Shown: piece by piece, positions 1 to 9,842 of the stretch
Layout of the letters: each line of letters begins with the position of its first letter
How positions within the stretch are numbered: position 1 is the first letter of the stretch
Assembly: GCA_029721435.1 (NCBI GenBank)
Contig: CM056577.1
Span: forward strand, 113,830,219-113,894,218
DNA length: 64,000 nt
Origin: Gymnothorax reevesii
Taxonomy: Eukaryota > Chordata > Actinopteri > Anguilliformes > Muraenidae
Reading direction: 5' to 3'
Notes under the pieces: generated by a model
What the model was told of the DNA's origin: nothing
The model's database searches: none
What the model saw: the letters and a program-made list of their open reading frames with translations, nothing else
Translations under genes and position numbers: made by a program

Positions 1-328
1 CCCTGGGGGTGCCTGGCCAGCCTCCCAGGAGCATTTAAACCCTACGTCAGCTGCGTGTTTATTTCTCTCTCATTAGTTTTTCCAGCCACCATGAGCCACG
101 CCACGCAGCATTGGGTTTTTCTTTGTTGGCTTCGGCCCCATTCTGTTCTTTAATTTAAACTACACAATATCTTACACACATCACATATATACATCCAACA
201 GCTGAGGCACTGATCCACGCATCTCATAACCCCTGGAGTATCTTTAATTTTTTGTAAATAAATTATTTGTAAACTGTATTACTGATCATTTTCCCTTTTT
301 GTTGTGGCCACCGAGCCGGGTCATAACA
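1..328 (+). mobile_element. 3' part of a retrotransposon LTR (cut by window start)
   Basis: This stretch matches 30372-30710 closely along its length, including the shared end GGGTCATAACA. It ends in CA and is followed at once by a tRNA-Pro-like primer binding site, so it reads as the 3' part of a 5' LTR whose beginning lies outside the window. I infer it belongs to a Ty3/Gypsy-type element. The decayed gag-pol at 4358-6800 is in the right orientation to be its coding region, but 4 kb of other insertions lie between, so the link is only plausible. Confidence 0.6.
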
Positions 329-331
329 AAT

Positions 332-345
332 TGGGGGCTCGTCGT
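332..345 (+). other. Primer binding site, tRNA-Pro-like
   Basis: TGGGGGCTCGTC lies 3 bases after the LTR end. It matches the first 12 bases of the tRNA-Pro primer binding site known from gammaretroviruses and some Gypsy elements. The match then breaks down. Confidence 0.5.
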
Positions 346-951
346 ATTTTTTAAAGTTAAAAAATACGCTTCACTTTCCCCATCGAGAAATAAATGTAAA
401 AAATATTCTTCACTTTTATCATAATTGTCATTTTTTATTAGTCACTCGTGGACTTCATAAAACTTTGAAAAGCCTTCAAGCGGACAAAGTGCATGCAGTA
501 TGAACAAGGTCAAAACTCAAATATTTGCATGATAACAGGTCTCTCAATTATACGTTCAATTCTATTCAAACTTTGGGGTCCATCAAAGTCCAACCTTTAA
601 AAATGGGGACCCTGTGGACCTTAAAAGCTAAATCAGCATTTAGCATGGAATTTACTCAAAAGACTGGCAATAGAAATCCCTTTAAACCCTTAATTTCTTT
701 ATTTTTTTTCCTTAACATTTTTATCAATGCCGGAATTTTTGGCATCCCAAAATAATAATAACAAGTAGACTTAGTCAACAACATCCCCCGCCAAATGCCT
801 GAATTGCGCGCACCTCATTTTCGAACTCCATCAAGGCTTTGATGGGCTGAAGCTACACACCAAGTTTGGTTATCCTATCTCTAATAGTTCCTGAGAAAAG
901 CTGTCCCCTTTTCGGACGGATGGATGGACGGACGGACGGAGCTCAAACCTA
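346..951. other. AT-rich sequence, no gene seen
   Basis: No convincing coding signal is visible. The segment holds the presumed leader of the LTR element and, near 840-942, a fragment that ends in GGAC/GGAT tandem words (about 915-941). Similar GACGGACAGACAG tracts occur at 1484-1510 in another repeat, so this is probably repeat debris. Confidence 0.4.
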
Positions 952-1117
952 CAGCGCCCTCCATAATTATTGGCATCCCTGGCAAAGATGTGTTAAAAGC
1001 CTTAAAATAAATGCAATTTTTATTGCAGAAGCATACTCTCACACTGAAAATTGTAGAAAAATGTAACCTTCAACTCAAGTGAATTTTAAGGGAAACGAGA
1101 AACGCCCGCGTTTGAAC

Positions 1118-1555
1118 ACCCTTGGCCTGACTTATGAAGTGTCCCAGAACAATTACACAATAACCAAAGTAGAATTCCACTGAACATACATTTACGAATA
1201 CAAAAATGCCCAAAGTCGCACAAAAATTTTGGAAAATTCCAATTTTTTTCACTAATATAGAGCCCCGCATATATATATGATCGTTCCCCCAGGTATAAAC
1301 CCCTTAGCTCAAATGCTTCATCAAAATCAGTCCACGGCAAAGTTTTTTTCAAAAATGTCATTTTTCCCCCAAAAAATGGTCAGATCTGAAAAAGTCTTTC
1401 CTGGCCTGGATTCCTACATTACCGCAAATGTTTTGGCATGGGTAACTAGTTTATTGATGCTGACTTTAGAGGTGCACACACGGTCAGACAGACAGACGGA
1501 CAGACAGACGACAAACTGATGACAATACCCTTCGGCCTGAAGTCAGGCCAAGGGT
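1118..1555. mobile_element. Small inverted-repeat element nested in the Tc1 left end
   Basis: The element begins ACCCTTGGCCTGACTT and ends AAGTCAGGCCAAGGGT, a perfect 16-bp inverted repeat over a span of 438 bp. There is no open frame that looks like a transposase. Comparing the left and right Tc1 inverted repeats shows extra DNA here, so it inserted after the Tc1 element. A (CAGA/CGGA) tract lies near its right end. I could not identify a clean target duplication. Confidence 0.65.
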
Positions 1556-1759
1556 AAAAACCAATCCCTGACTAAGAAATAAAAATTTTTCATAAAATCA
1601 CCTGTTCCACAATTATTGGCACCCCTAACAATTCCAAGGAAATAAATGTAATTGAAGGATTTTTGTCATTTCTGCAGTAGTTTACAAAATTGATCAGAGT
1701 ACCTAGGAACATTTAATTAGTAATTCATCCCTTCCTTTTCCCTGGGGTATAAATAAGTC

Positions 1760-2767
1760 ATGACACAGACAGACTTTCAACATGGGAAAGACAAAGGAAC
1801 ACACCATTCAAGTAAGGCAGATGTGTGTGTCGACCTTCACAAGTCAGGCAATGGCTACAAGAAAATAGCCGCTCACCTGCACCTGCTCATATCTATTGTC
1901 AGAAAAATCATTAGGAAGTTTAAAACAACAGGAACAGAGGTAAACAAGCCTGGACGAGGATGCAAGTTTATTTTGCCACCACGCGCAGTGAGGAGGATGG
2001 TTAGAGAAATAAAAAGTTCTCCAAAGCTCACTGTTGAAGAATTGCAACAAATGGTAGCATCTTGGGGTCACAAAGTCTCCAAAACAACCATCAGGCGTTA
2101 TCTATGTGCCAACAAGCTGTTTGGAAGGCATGCACGGAAAAAACCTTTTCTCACTCATAATCATAAACGCAAACGTCTGGAGTTCGCTAAGCAGTACTGG
2201 GACTTCAACTGGGACCGTATACTTTGGTCAGATGAGACCAAAATAGAGCTTTTTGGCAACAAACACTCTAAGTGGGTCTGGCGGAACACAAAAGATGAGT
2301 ATGCAGAAAAGCACCTCATGCCTACTGTGAATTATGGGGGAGAATCTGTGATGCTGTGGGCCTATTTCTCTTCCCGAGGCCCTTGGAACCTTGTCAGGGT
2401 GCATGGCATCATGAACGCTTTGAAATACCGGGACATTTTAAATCAAAATCTGGTGGCCTCTGCGCGAAAGCTGAAGATGGGTCATCACTGGGTCTTTCAG
2501 CAAGATAATGACCCTAAACATGTGGCCAAATCTACACAGAAATGGTTCACCAGAAACAGAATCAAGCTTCTACCATGGCCATCTCCATCCCCAGACCTCT
2601 ACCCCATTGAAAACCTGTGGAGTGAGCTGAAGAGGATAGTGCAAAGGAGAGGACCCAGGTCGCTGAATGATTTAGAGAGATTGTGCAAGGAGGAATGGTC
2701 GAAGATCCCTCTTCCTGTTTTCTCCCATCTTGTGAAACATTATAGGAGAAGATTAGGTGCTGTTTAG
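1760..2767 (+). CDS. Tc1-like transposase (DD34E)
   Basis: The 335-residue frame has the usual length of a Tc1 transposase, which cuts and pastes its own element in the nucleus by recognising the inverted repeats. The N-terminal half (residues about 25-120) holds the paired-type helix-turn-helix DNA-binding region. Catalytic residues are D158 (WSDET), D249 (QQDNDPKH) and E284 (PIENLW), with 34 residues between the last two. The family's usual start (an MGKTKE-type N-terminus) is present at 1782 but in another frame, so a 1-base shift in the first 20 codons forces the upstream ATG at 1760. The first ~22 residues are therefore probably not native. No internal stop is present. It may be a recently disabled copy; activity is unknown. 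Confidence 0.85.
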   Translation: MTQTDFQHGKDKGTHHSSKADVCVDLHKSGNGYKKIAAHLHLLISIVRKIIRKFKTTGTEVNKPGRGCKFILPPRAVRRMVREIKSSPKLTVEELQQMVASWGHKVSKTTIRRYLCANKLFGRHARKKPFLTHNHKRKRLEFAKQYWDFNWDRILWSDETKIELFGNKHSKWVWRNTKDEYAEKHLMPTVNYGGESVMLWAYFSSRGPWNLVRVHGIMNALKYRDILNQNLVASARKLKMGHHWVFQQDNDPKHVAKSTQKWFTRNRIKLLPWPSPSPDLYPIENLWSELKRIVQRRGPRSLNDLERLCKEEWSKIPLPVFSHLVKHYRRRLGAV

Positions 2768-3000
2768 TTGGCAAAAGGGGGTTGTACAAAGTATTAACAT
2801 CAGGGGTGCTAATAATTGTGGCACACATGATTTGATGTAAATGAATTATTTCTTAATGTGGGATTTTTTCCCACTGAATAGATGCACTTGAATTAAAGGT
2901 TAGATTTTCCTCTTCTTTACATTGAGGTCCTACATTATTTAGAAAAAAAAATTATGAGAAGCTAAAGAACACATCTTAACCTGGGGTGCCAATAATTATC

Positions 3001-3939
3001 ACATGATTATTGCAATTGTCATGTGATCCAAAACAGGACTGCCTCAGTAACTAGCTGCAACGGCCTGCGATGCCATTAGTGTGGCCAAGCACATCAGCAA
3101 TGGAGGAAGCGGACAGTTTGGCCGAGCCTAAATCACAGTATTGTACTGTCTCGCCTTGCATGCATATGGTTGTAGTTGTAGCTGTACCGTTATATACCCA
3201 CTTTTCTGGAAGATACTTTGCTATAAGCTCCTGATAGCCATTTCTTTCAAATCAAAACAATTCCGACGGCAAGTTACTAAATGTGCCCATAGCAGAAACA
3301 CACAAACGGTCGAAAGCATTGCTTGTGTGGAGCTCGTGAATCGGTAACTCGTACTGGGAAATATTCCGAATGGAGTTTTCACTTTTTCAGCTTGTAATTT
3401 GCCAAAACATTTTTGACAGGGGATAAAATTCCGCCACGGCAATGCAGAGAAATCGTTTGTTAGACCAGACACAGCTTTAGCATCAGAGCTAGCCCACCCT
3501 TACGAAACTTTTTAATGGTAAATGAACGGTATCCAGAGGTAAATCAAATAGCAGTGTTTGCAAGGGCGCACGACGGCAAAGTTCCCGACTGACCCCGGAT
3601 AAGCAAAACGATCGTTTCACTAATGCAGCCTTATCAGCCCAACTTAGACAGATACAATGCCTCTCCGCTTAGCTTCAACTGTAGCAGCTACGATCAAGTA
3701 ACATTAAGATGAAACTACCACCTTGATTGCTAACCAAAGTAACACAAGCATATCAGCCAGAATTACTGCAAATAAGAAAACCAGGAGCGCTTCCACATGC
3801 AGTAGTGACCGAGCAGTCATACAACAGTTTTCTTAAATGGGCCTATTGTTATCAGTTTGCAACTATTGTCCAATACAAAAAGTCTCAAGTGTATAATCAC
3901 AAAAAAACTAGCCAAGGATGAAGTAGTCACTACAAACGC
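3001..3939. other. Unassigned sequence between Tc1 and THAP remnants
   Basis: No gene recognised. It may be the downstream part of the THAP-containing element read on the minus strand, since the THAP remnant at 3940-4124 points this way, but I see no transposase motif in any frame. Confidence 0.3.
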
Positions 3940-4124
3940 GATTTCCTTCTTTTGTATGACCAAGTTGGCCCTGGAGATGTTTGAAAACCATTTAGCTCGT
4001 CGAATTGTTGACAACAAGTTTTTTCACCCTGATTCCGTATAATACCGAGCACACGGTAAAATCGTTTCTCCCTCTCCCAGTCAGACCGGTTAGAACAGCC
4101 AACGATGGCACACTTACTCAGCAT
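3940..4124 (-). pseudogene. THAP-domain remnant, frameshifted
   Basis: On the minus strand the frame starting at 4124 gives an N-terminal zinc-binding start: Met-x-x-Lys-Cys-x4-Cys-Ser-Asn-Arg, followed by FYR and GEKT. A second minus frame (from about 4000 down to 3946) continues with RRAKWFSNISRANL, matching the R-x-W-x-x-x-I-x-R segment of THAP domains. A frame change between the two halves breaks it. THAP domains are C2CH zinc-finger DNA-binding modules of P-element-type transposases and of host proteins derived from them. The rest of the domain (AVPTIF-type end) is not visible. It is most likely a dead fragment of a THAP-carrying transposon. Confidence 0.6.
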
Positions 4125-4357
4125 TTTCTCTACTTCTCTCTGTGTGCAGTGTTTGGTTTGGTTTGTTTCCCTTTTCTTTTGTTTTCCTAAAGTTCACCTG
4201 TTTTCCACCACGGACGGCGGCAGGTTGGTTGGTAGCGCAAGACTCGTTATTATTATTTGTTTTTAGTCTCTCAGCACGCTGTGAGTGTTGCCTTTTATTT
4301 CTGGCGGCTGCTCTTGGCGTCTACTGCCAGTACCCGTCACAGTACACTCTAGCCACC
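4125..4357 (+). other. Leader sequence upstream of Gypsy gag
   Basis: T-rich sequence leading to a good initiation context (AGCCACCATGG) at 4358. No other feature is seen. Confidence 0.35.
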
Positions 4358-6800
4358 ATGGAGAGGCCAGCGGTGGCTGATATTAAGAGGGCTATCGCCA
4401 GCCAACAAGAGATGTTAGCTGGGTTCACTAAATCACTTTCAGGTTTTTGCAATCAAGAGACTGCTCTTCACAATCAGCAGAGCGTTCTGTTAGACTTGTC
4501 TGAGAGTATTAAATCTCTAACTTCACAAAAAGTTGCAGAAGCACCATCCATACATCCTCCCCGCGAACCTAAGTTACAACTGCCCCAAAAATATAGTGTC
4601 GAGGCCGGAAAGTGTAAGGATTTTATTGCCCAATGTGAGATATTTTCTCAGGTTCCACCGTCACGTTTTGTTATTGAGGATTCTCGGGTTGCATTTATAT
4701 TATCCCTGTTGGCTGGCACAGCGCTCAATTGGGTCGGCCCACAAATTAGAACTAATTCACTGGTCGTAAATTCTGTGGAGGCCCTTGTTAGGGAGATGGT
4801 GTCTGTTTTCGATCAATTTGCGGGCAAGACGCAGCCATGCGTTTAATGCACCTTAAACAGGGTAAAAAAAGCGCAGCAGAATTTTCTATTGCTTTTCGCT
4901 CTCTGGCCACAGAGACAGGCTCTACTGACTGTATTTAGCCATGCCCTTACGGAGGAAATAAAGGACGCGTTGGCTACTATAGAACCCCGTTCGACTTTAG
5001 ACTCTTTAGTACGTACAGCTCTGCGAATTGACAACTGCATACGTGAACACAACAGGGAGAAGCTAAACAGCTTGCCGCTAGCTGATAATAGGGCTAAAGT
5101 TGCTAGTGGCGAGTGTTCGGCTCCTATTCCACTCACTGAAACTTGCACTCCGGTTGAGCCCATGCAAATTGACAGATCTTTTGACAGTCGGACAAATAAA
5201 CCTACTAGCAGAAGAATAATCTGCTTTAATTGTAATTAGCTGGGTCATACCCGTCCACATTGTCCTAAGCGTCAGGGAAAACAGAAAACCCCTCCTGTTA
5301 TGTGGGGGGCCATAGAGGGGCAATTTCCCTTCTGAACATTAGTCCCTGTCGAACTGACTGTGGGGTGCAAGAGATTTAGTATTAAAGGGTTTGTAGATTT
5401 GGGCGCAGTAGATTGTTTCATGGATATTGGGTGGGCTAGGAACCACTCCGTTCCCACTGCTACACTTCCACAGTCATGCTCGGTCAGAACTTTGGACGGT
5501 CGCCTGCTTGGATCGGGAGTGATAACCGAAGTGTCTGAACTGCTAAATATGTTCATCTCATTTGGTGGCCACTCGGAGGAGGTTCGGTTTTTTTATTATC
5601 AGTTCCCCTGCTTTTCCTAATGTTTTCGGGCATTCTTGGTTACGGGAACACAGACCTTGCATTAGCTGAGGGGAACAGAACAACCCTGTCATCTGCAGGG
5701 GCACTAATTGCAGCTCTCATTGTAGAGATAATGAAACTTGTTTTCTCAGACATCAAGCCACGGGGCAGGCTGATGCCTGGAGCGAGTGTGAGGAGGCTAT
5801 CCCACCGTACCCTCCTAGACTAGAAAAAGGGGCAGAGGAGGGGTTGGAATGGGATCCTCAGTTTGACTGGCGAAAGCCAGAAGACGAATACTTTTTAGAG
5901 TATTTCAGCGATTCGGAATCAGTCACGGAGTCATTAGATTCTGAGCAGGGTAAGGAATTTGGGGCCACCCTGAACTTTGACTTGCCTCCGAATGTTCCCA
6001 GGGATTACGCTGATCTCGATAAGGTGTTTAGTAAACAAAGAACCTCTACGTTACCCCCGCATCGTCCGTATGACTGCGAAATTAATCTTTATCCTTTATG
6101 CGAGAGTATATTCAGGAGGCTCTCGCCAATGGTTTTATTTGGCCGTCCACGTCCCCTGCCGGAGCGGCAGTCTTTTTCGTGGGGAAAAGGATGACGGTCT
6201 GAGACCCTGTATTGATTACAGATTTGATTCGCATTCGGGAGGGGGACGAATAGAAAACAGCTTTTAACACTCATGACAGGTACTACGAATATATAGTCTA
6301 ATCGTTCGGGCTTGTTAACGCCCCCTCGGTGTTTCAGGCATTCGTTAATGATGTGCTCCGAGAGATGCTGGAGAAATTCGTCTTTGTTTATCTTGACGAC
6401 ATTTTGATTTTTTCTTCAATACTATGGGAGCACAAACAACACGTCAGACGTGTACTGGAAGCCCTGCTCAATGCCAAACTTTTTGTTAAAGCCGAAAAAT
6501 GTGTTTTCCACACCCAAACTGTCTCATTCTTGGGCTTTATTGTTTCTAAAGGGTCGGTGCGGATGGACTCGGACATGGTGGCTGCGATCAGGAATTAGCC
6601 TGCACCGCAGAGTGTTAAAGAGGTTCAAGGCTTTCTGGGCTTTTTGAATTTTTATAGGAGGTTTATTCATGATTTTAGCGTGGTTGCTGCCCCCATTATT
6701 GTCCTCACTAAAAAGAATATCTCCTAAGCGTTTTTTTGGTCTCCTGCAGCTGATGCTGCCTTCCAGGAATTAAAGAAACGTTTAAGCTCAGAGCCTCCAA
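4358..6800 (+). pseudogene. Ty3/Gypsy gag-pol, decayed
   Basis: The gag frame starts at 4358 with a long Gln/Ser-rich N-terminal helix region and a capsid-like block (about 4560-4960). It shifts frame near 4840 and again near 4935. A CCHC zinc-knuckle start (CFNC) is broken by a stop at 5237, with LGHTRPHC following. A protease-like block at about 5390-5620 has DLGA where DSGA is expected. Reverse transcriptase begins near 5990. About 35 residues are missing between the DYR motif (about 6220) and the segment before 6300, which removes the first catalytic aspartate. YLDD is kept at about 6390, and the thumb/connection runs to about 6800 with more stops. RNase H and integrase are absent. The type resembles the Sushi/Mart-like vertebrate Gypsy elements. 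Confidence 0.8.
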
Positions 6801-6970
6801 TATCACTAGAGTTCCTGAAGGAACTAAGTAGTATGTCGTTTAGAGAAATAGTGTATACGCCGAAGCAGGGTGGTACTGGGATCCCAGAGCAGGCAGGGAG
6901 AGAAAGTTGGGTGACTGTCGGTCGATAGCGCAGGAAAGGGCATGCATGCCATACAACGACAGCTTCTCCA

Positions 6971-7570
6971 GTGGTTGAGGTGTCCAACCGATTCCAGCCC
7001 TTGCAGGAACTCGACTTAGCCCCTGACCCTGAGAGTGAGGGGACTGTTGACCAGCAGGGCACCCTGTTGGCCTCTACCCCTCAGAAAAGAGAGTTATTGA
7101 TAGTGGGGGACTCAATACTTAAAGGAATAGAGTCTCGTATGGTGTGTTGCCTGCCTGGTGCCCAGGTAGGAGACCTGGAGCGTGCGGACAAGCTCCTGGC
7201 CAGAGCGGGGAGGGATCCAGTTGTCATAGTCCATGTTGGGACAAATGACATAGGTAAGGGTAGGTTTGAGGTTCTGCAAGGCAAATTTGTGGAATTAGCT
7301 GAAAAGCTTAGGAGCAGATCCTCAACGGTAGTGTTCTCCGGGATTCTACCGGTACCACGTGCAAGCAGAGGAAAGCAGAATTTTATGAGGGGGTTTAACA
7401 CGTGGCTACGAACCTGGTGTAGGAAAGAGGGGTATAGGTTTATGGGGCACTGGAACTTTTTCTGGGACAGGGGTGACGTTTCCAAGCCTGACGGTCCGCA
7501 CCTGAACCGGAGGCGTACCTTTCCACTGGGCCAGCGTATGTTGAGGGAAGCACTGGATTATTTAAACTAG
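6971..7570 (+). CDS. LINE ORF1 with SGNH/GDSL esterase-like domain (partial)
   Basis: This frame keeps the SGNH hydrolase blocks: GDS in VGDSILKG (about 7105-7128), HVGTND (about 7231), and a D-x-x-H near the end in DGPHL (about 7489). CR1/L3-type LINEs carry such an esterase in ORF1, where it is thought to help the ribonucleoprotein act on membranes or RNA. The ORF1 start is upstream (about 6860), where related sequence (ESWVTVGR) is followed by a stop and a change of frame, so this is a 5'-broken copy. It overlaps nothing and is followed by about 190 bases before the endonuclease block. Confidence 0.7.
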   Translation: MVEVSNRFQPLQELDLAPDPESEGTVDQQGTLLASTPQKRELLIVGDSILKGIESRMVCCLPGAQVGDLERADKLLARAGRDPVVIVHVGTNDIGKGRFEVLQGKFVELAEKLRSRSSTVVFSGILPVPRASRGKQNFMRGFNTWLRTWCRKEGYRFMGHWNFFWDRGDVSKPDGPHLNRRRTFPLGQRMLREALDYLN

Positions 7571-7756
7571 GGACTTGGGGGGCAGGGAGGTTAGTGAGTG
7601 TTACACATAGGGAAATGCAGTCTGCCCCAATGGAAGCTGATGGCGTTACATGCACTATCGATGATTTACTTTTAAAGCAACAAAGCGTAGTGGGGGGCTC
7701 GAGGCAGCAGCCACATGGGGAATCAAGGGGGAAGAGCATTAGTAATAACCTGAAAT

Positions 7757-8437
7757 GTTTTTATTTAAATTCAAGAAGCATATAAAATAAATTTCCAGAA
7801 CTTCAGGCTGTAATGATTAGTGAGGGCAATGAAATCGTTGGGATTACAGAGACATGGCTATGTGAAGAGGATGGAGATGAATATAACATACAAGGTTATA
7901 AGCTCTTTAGGAAGGATAGATGCGAGGAGGGGGCATAGCACTCTATGTGAAAGAAAACATTGATGTACAGGAAATTCCCAAAATTGAACATTTCTTGTCC
8001 TGTGAATATATCTGGGTCTGGGTCATTGGCAAACACAAAACAGGTTTAAACATAGGAGTATGCTATCGACCACCAGCTTTGGACAGTACAATCAATGAAA
8101 TGCTTTTTAGGAGGATTATGCAAGCTTGTAGAGGTGGTGGGACCATTATCATGGGAGACTTAAATTATCCTGGTATCAATTGGGAAATGGTGAAAGGACA
8201 GGGTAGGGGGGAGGAAGAATTTCTAGATGTTACAAACGATAATTTCTTGGTGCAGTATTTTAATAAACCTACCTGAGAGAAGGTAATTTTAGACTTACTG
8301 CTCTGTAATGACCCTGATATAATTAGCAATGTTGAGGTACTGGAGCAACTTGGGACAAGTGATCACTCTGCTGTTAATTTTGAAGTTTCATGGGAAGTTA
8401 AAAAGGTGTATTCTAAAACAAAAATTTTCAATTTTAA
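7757..8437 (+). pseudogene. LINE ORF2 endonuclease domain (APE type), broken
   Basis: Recognisable blocks are YLNSRS at about 7760, ITETWL near 7846 (catalytic Glu), GGIALYVK near 7927, VCYRPP near 8063, MGDLNYPGINW near 8151 (catalytic Asp/Asn) and TSDHSAV near 8359 (catalytic His). Stops at about 7783 and 8275 and a frame change near 7920 disable it. APE endonucleases nick the genomic target for target-primed reverse transcription. Confidence 0.75.
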
Positions 8438-9133
8438 GGCCCAGTCACACAGCCGATCACGCACGAATCACTCACAAATCACGCACAGATTGGGTTTGTG
8501 CGTGCTTGTGCGTTGAGAAATTGACCAATTTTTCGGGGTGTCGGGGGTAGAAATCTCGGACGAATCACGCATGAATCGCGCATGAACCACGCATGTATCA
8601 CTTACAATCACTGACATATCGCGCACGTCGACGCATAATAGCAAACACGGTGCAGTATTCCACGAACATTCGACGCACGCCCGACGCATGAATCACCGGC
8701 GGAGCACGTCCAAACATGAACGCTTCACGTATTGTCAGTGGATGTCAGTGGAATGAACGTGATACGTGCGCGTTTCATGCGTGATATGAACGTGGGGCAT
8801 CAGTGGACGGACGTGGACGTGCGCGGATTCAAACCAGTTCTGACGCATAAGCACTGACGGCCGACGAGTGTCCCGCGCATAGTTACGCATACTCGACGCA
8901 TAAACTACGCATGCTGACTCATGAATTACGCACACCAACGCACAGTTGTGCGTCGGAAAATTTTTGAACCGTTCAAAACTCAAAATCACGCACAAACCGC
9001 CTTCGACGCACATCCACTTACAATCACTGACAGTCCACGTTCGTTCCACCTACGAATTACGCATACGACGTACGCTCCGCGCAGAAACGAAAATCTGTGC
9101 GTAATTCATGCGTTTTCGCTGTGTGACCGGGCC
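8438..9133. mobile_element. 696-bp fold-back miniature transposon
   Basis: The ends are GGCCCAGTCACACAGC and its inverse GCTGTGTGACCGGGCC. The flanks are TTAA on the left and TTCA on the right. Removing one flank plus the element restores the LINE reading frame (NFK-A/S-NFDR), so the flanks look like a TTAA target duplication with one base changed. The interior is packed with ACGCA/TGCGT words, and the two halves are imperfect inverse copies of each other (for example 8490-8550 against 8935-9000), so the whole could fold on itself. There is no transposase. The superfamily is uncertain: TTAA would fit piggyBac, but TWA-type targets of Harbinger cannot be excluded. Confidence 0.75.
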
Positions 9134-9137
9134 TTCA

Positions 9138-9775
9138 GGCGAGCAACTTTGACAGGGTGCGCTCATACAGTATCTAGGTGAAATAATAGGTATTCTGAAG
9201 TGGATTCAAAACTGGTTACAGGACAGAACACAAAGAGTGGTGGTCAGTGGTATCTCACCTGAGCTAGGTATAGTGGGCGTCACCCAGGGATCGGTGTTGG
9301 GACCCCTGCTGTTCCTCATCAACATTAATGACTTTGATAGAAATATTGAGAGCAGATTAGTTAAATTTGCAGATGATACTAAATTGGGGGTTTGGCAAAT
9401 AGTTTAGGGTCCACTAAAGTGACTCAGGACGATTTGGATAGAATCCAGAATTGGGCAGAAATGTGGCAAATGAAATTTAATCTAGCAAAATGTAAAGTTG
9501 TACATGTAGGTAATAAAAACATTAGACGGGATGACTTCATGGGAGGTTTAAAACTGGAATGTGATGCACAAGAGAAAGATCTGGGTGTGATTGTTGACCA
9601 AACCCTCACAGGTTCTAGCCATTGTGGCGTAGCAGTTAAAAAAGCTAATCGGATGCTGGGATACATTGCCAATAGTATTGAGTACTAATCTAAGGAGGTG
9701 ATGCTTCTTTTGTACAACACATTCGTTAGACCACATCTTGAGTATTGTGTACAATTCTGGGGACTATACTTTAAC
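9138..9775 (+). pseudogene. LINE reverse transcriptase, C-terminal half
   Basis: Blocks typical of CR1-like RT are present: VTQGSVLGPLLFLI (about 9277-9320), KFADDTKLG (about 9365, the catalytic Y/F-A-D-D box), then WAEMWQMKFNLAKCKVVHVG (about 9454-9513), DLGVIVD, and RPHLEY near 9733. The frame changes near 9390 and a stop lies at 9687. The N-terminal palm and fingers are deleted. Confidence 0.75.
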
Positions 9776-9842
9776 CCCTTTGCGCAGAAGCCAAATCTGG
9801 CTATTTACTGTGGGTGTTACCTGATTTAAGGCTTTATAATCA

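Larger units (their letters stand above)
952..3000 (+). mobile_element. Tc1-like DNA transposon, near complete
   Basis: The left end starts CAGCGCCCTCC after a TA dinucleotide, the Tc1/mariner target. TAATTATTGGCA words mark outer and inner repeats on the left (about 962 and 1606), and the inverse words on the right lie at about 2808 and 2987. This is the IR/DR arrangement of fish Tc1 elements. The right outer tip has diverged, so that boundary is approximate. The left inverted repeat is about 450 bp longer than the right because another element is inserted at 1118-1555. The transposase gene is at 1760-2767. Confidence 0.85.
6801..9775 (+). mobile_element. CR1-like LINE, rearranged, interrupted by a fold-back element
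   Basis: Coding blocks appear in LINE order: an esterase-type ORF1 (6971-7570), an APE endonuclease (about 7757-8437) and the C-terminal half of the reverse transcriptase (about 9138-9775). The 8438-9133 element sits inside it; removing it rejoins a continuous reading frame across the site. The N-terminal half of RT is missing, an internal deletion just after 9170. The 3' end is lost where the next repeat family begins near 9775-9843. It cannot move by itself. Confidence 0.75.
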
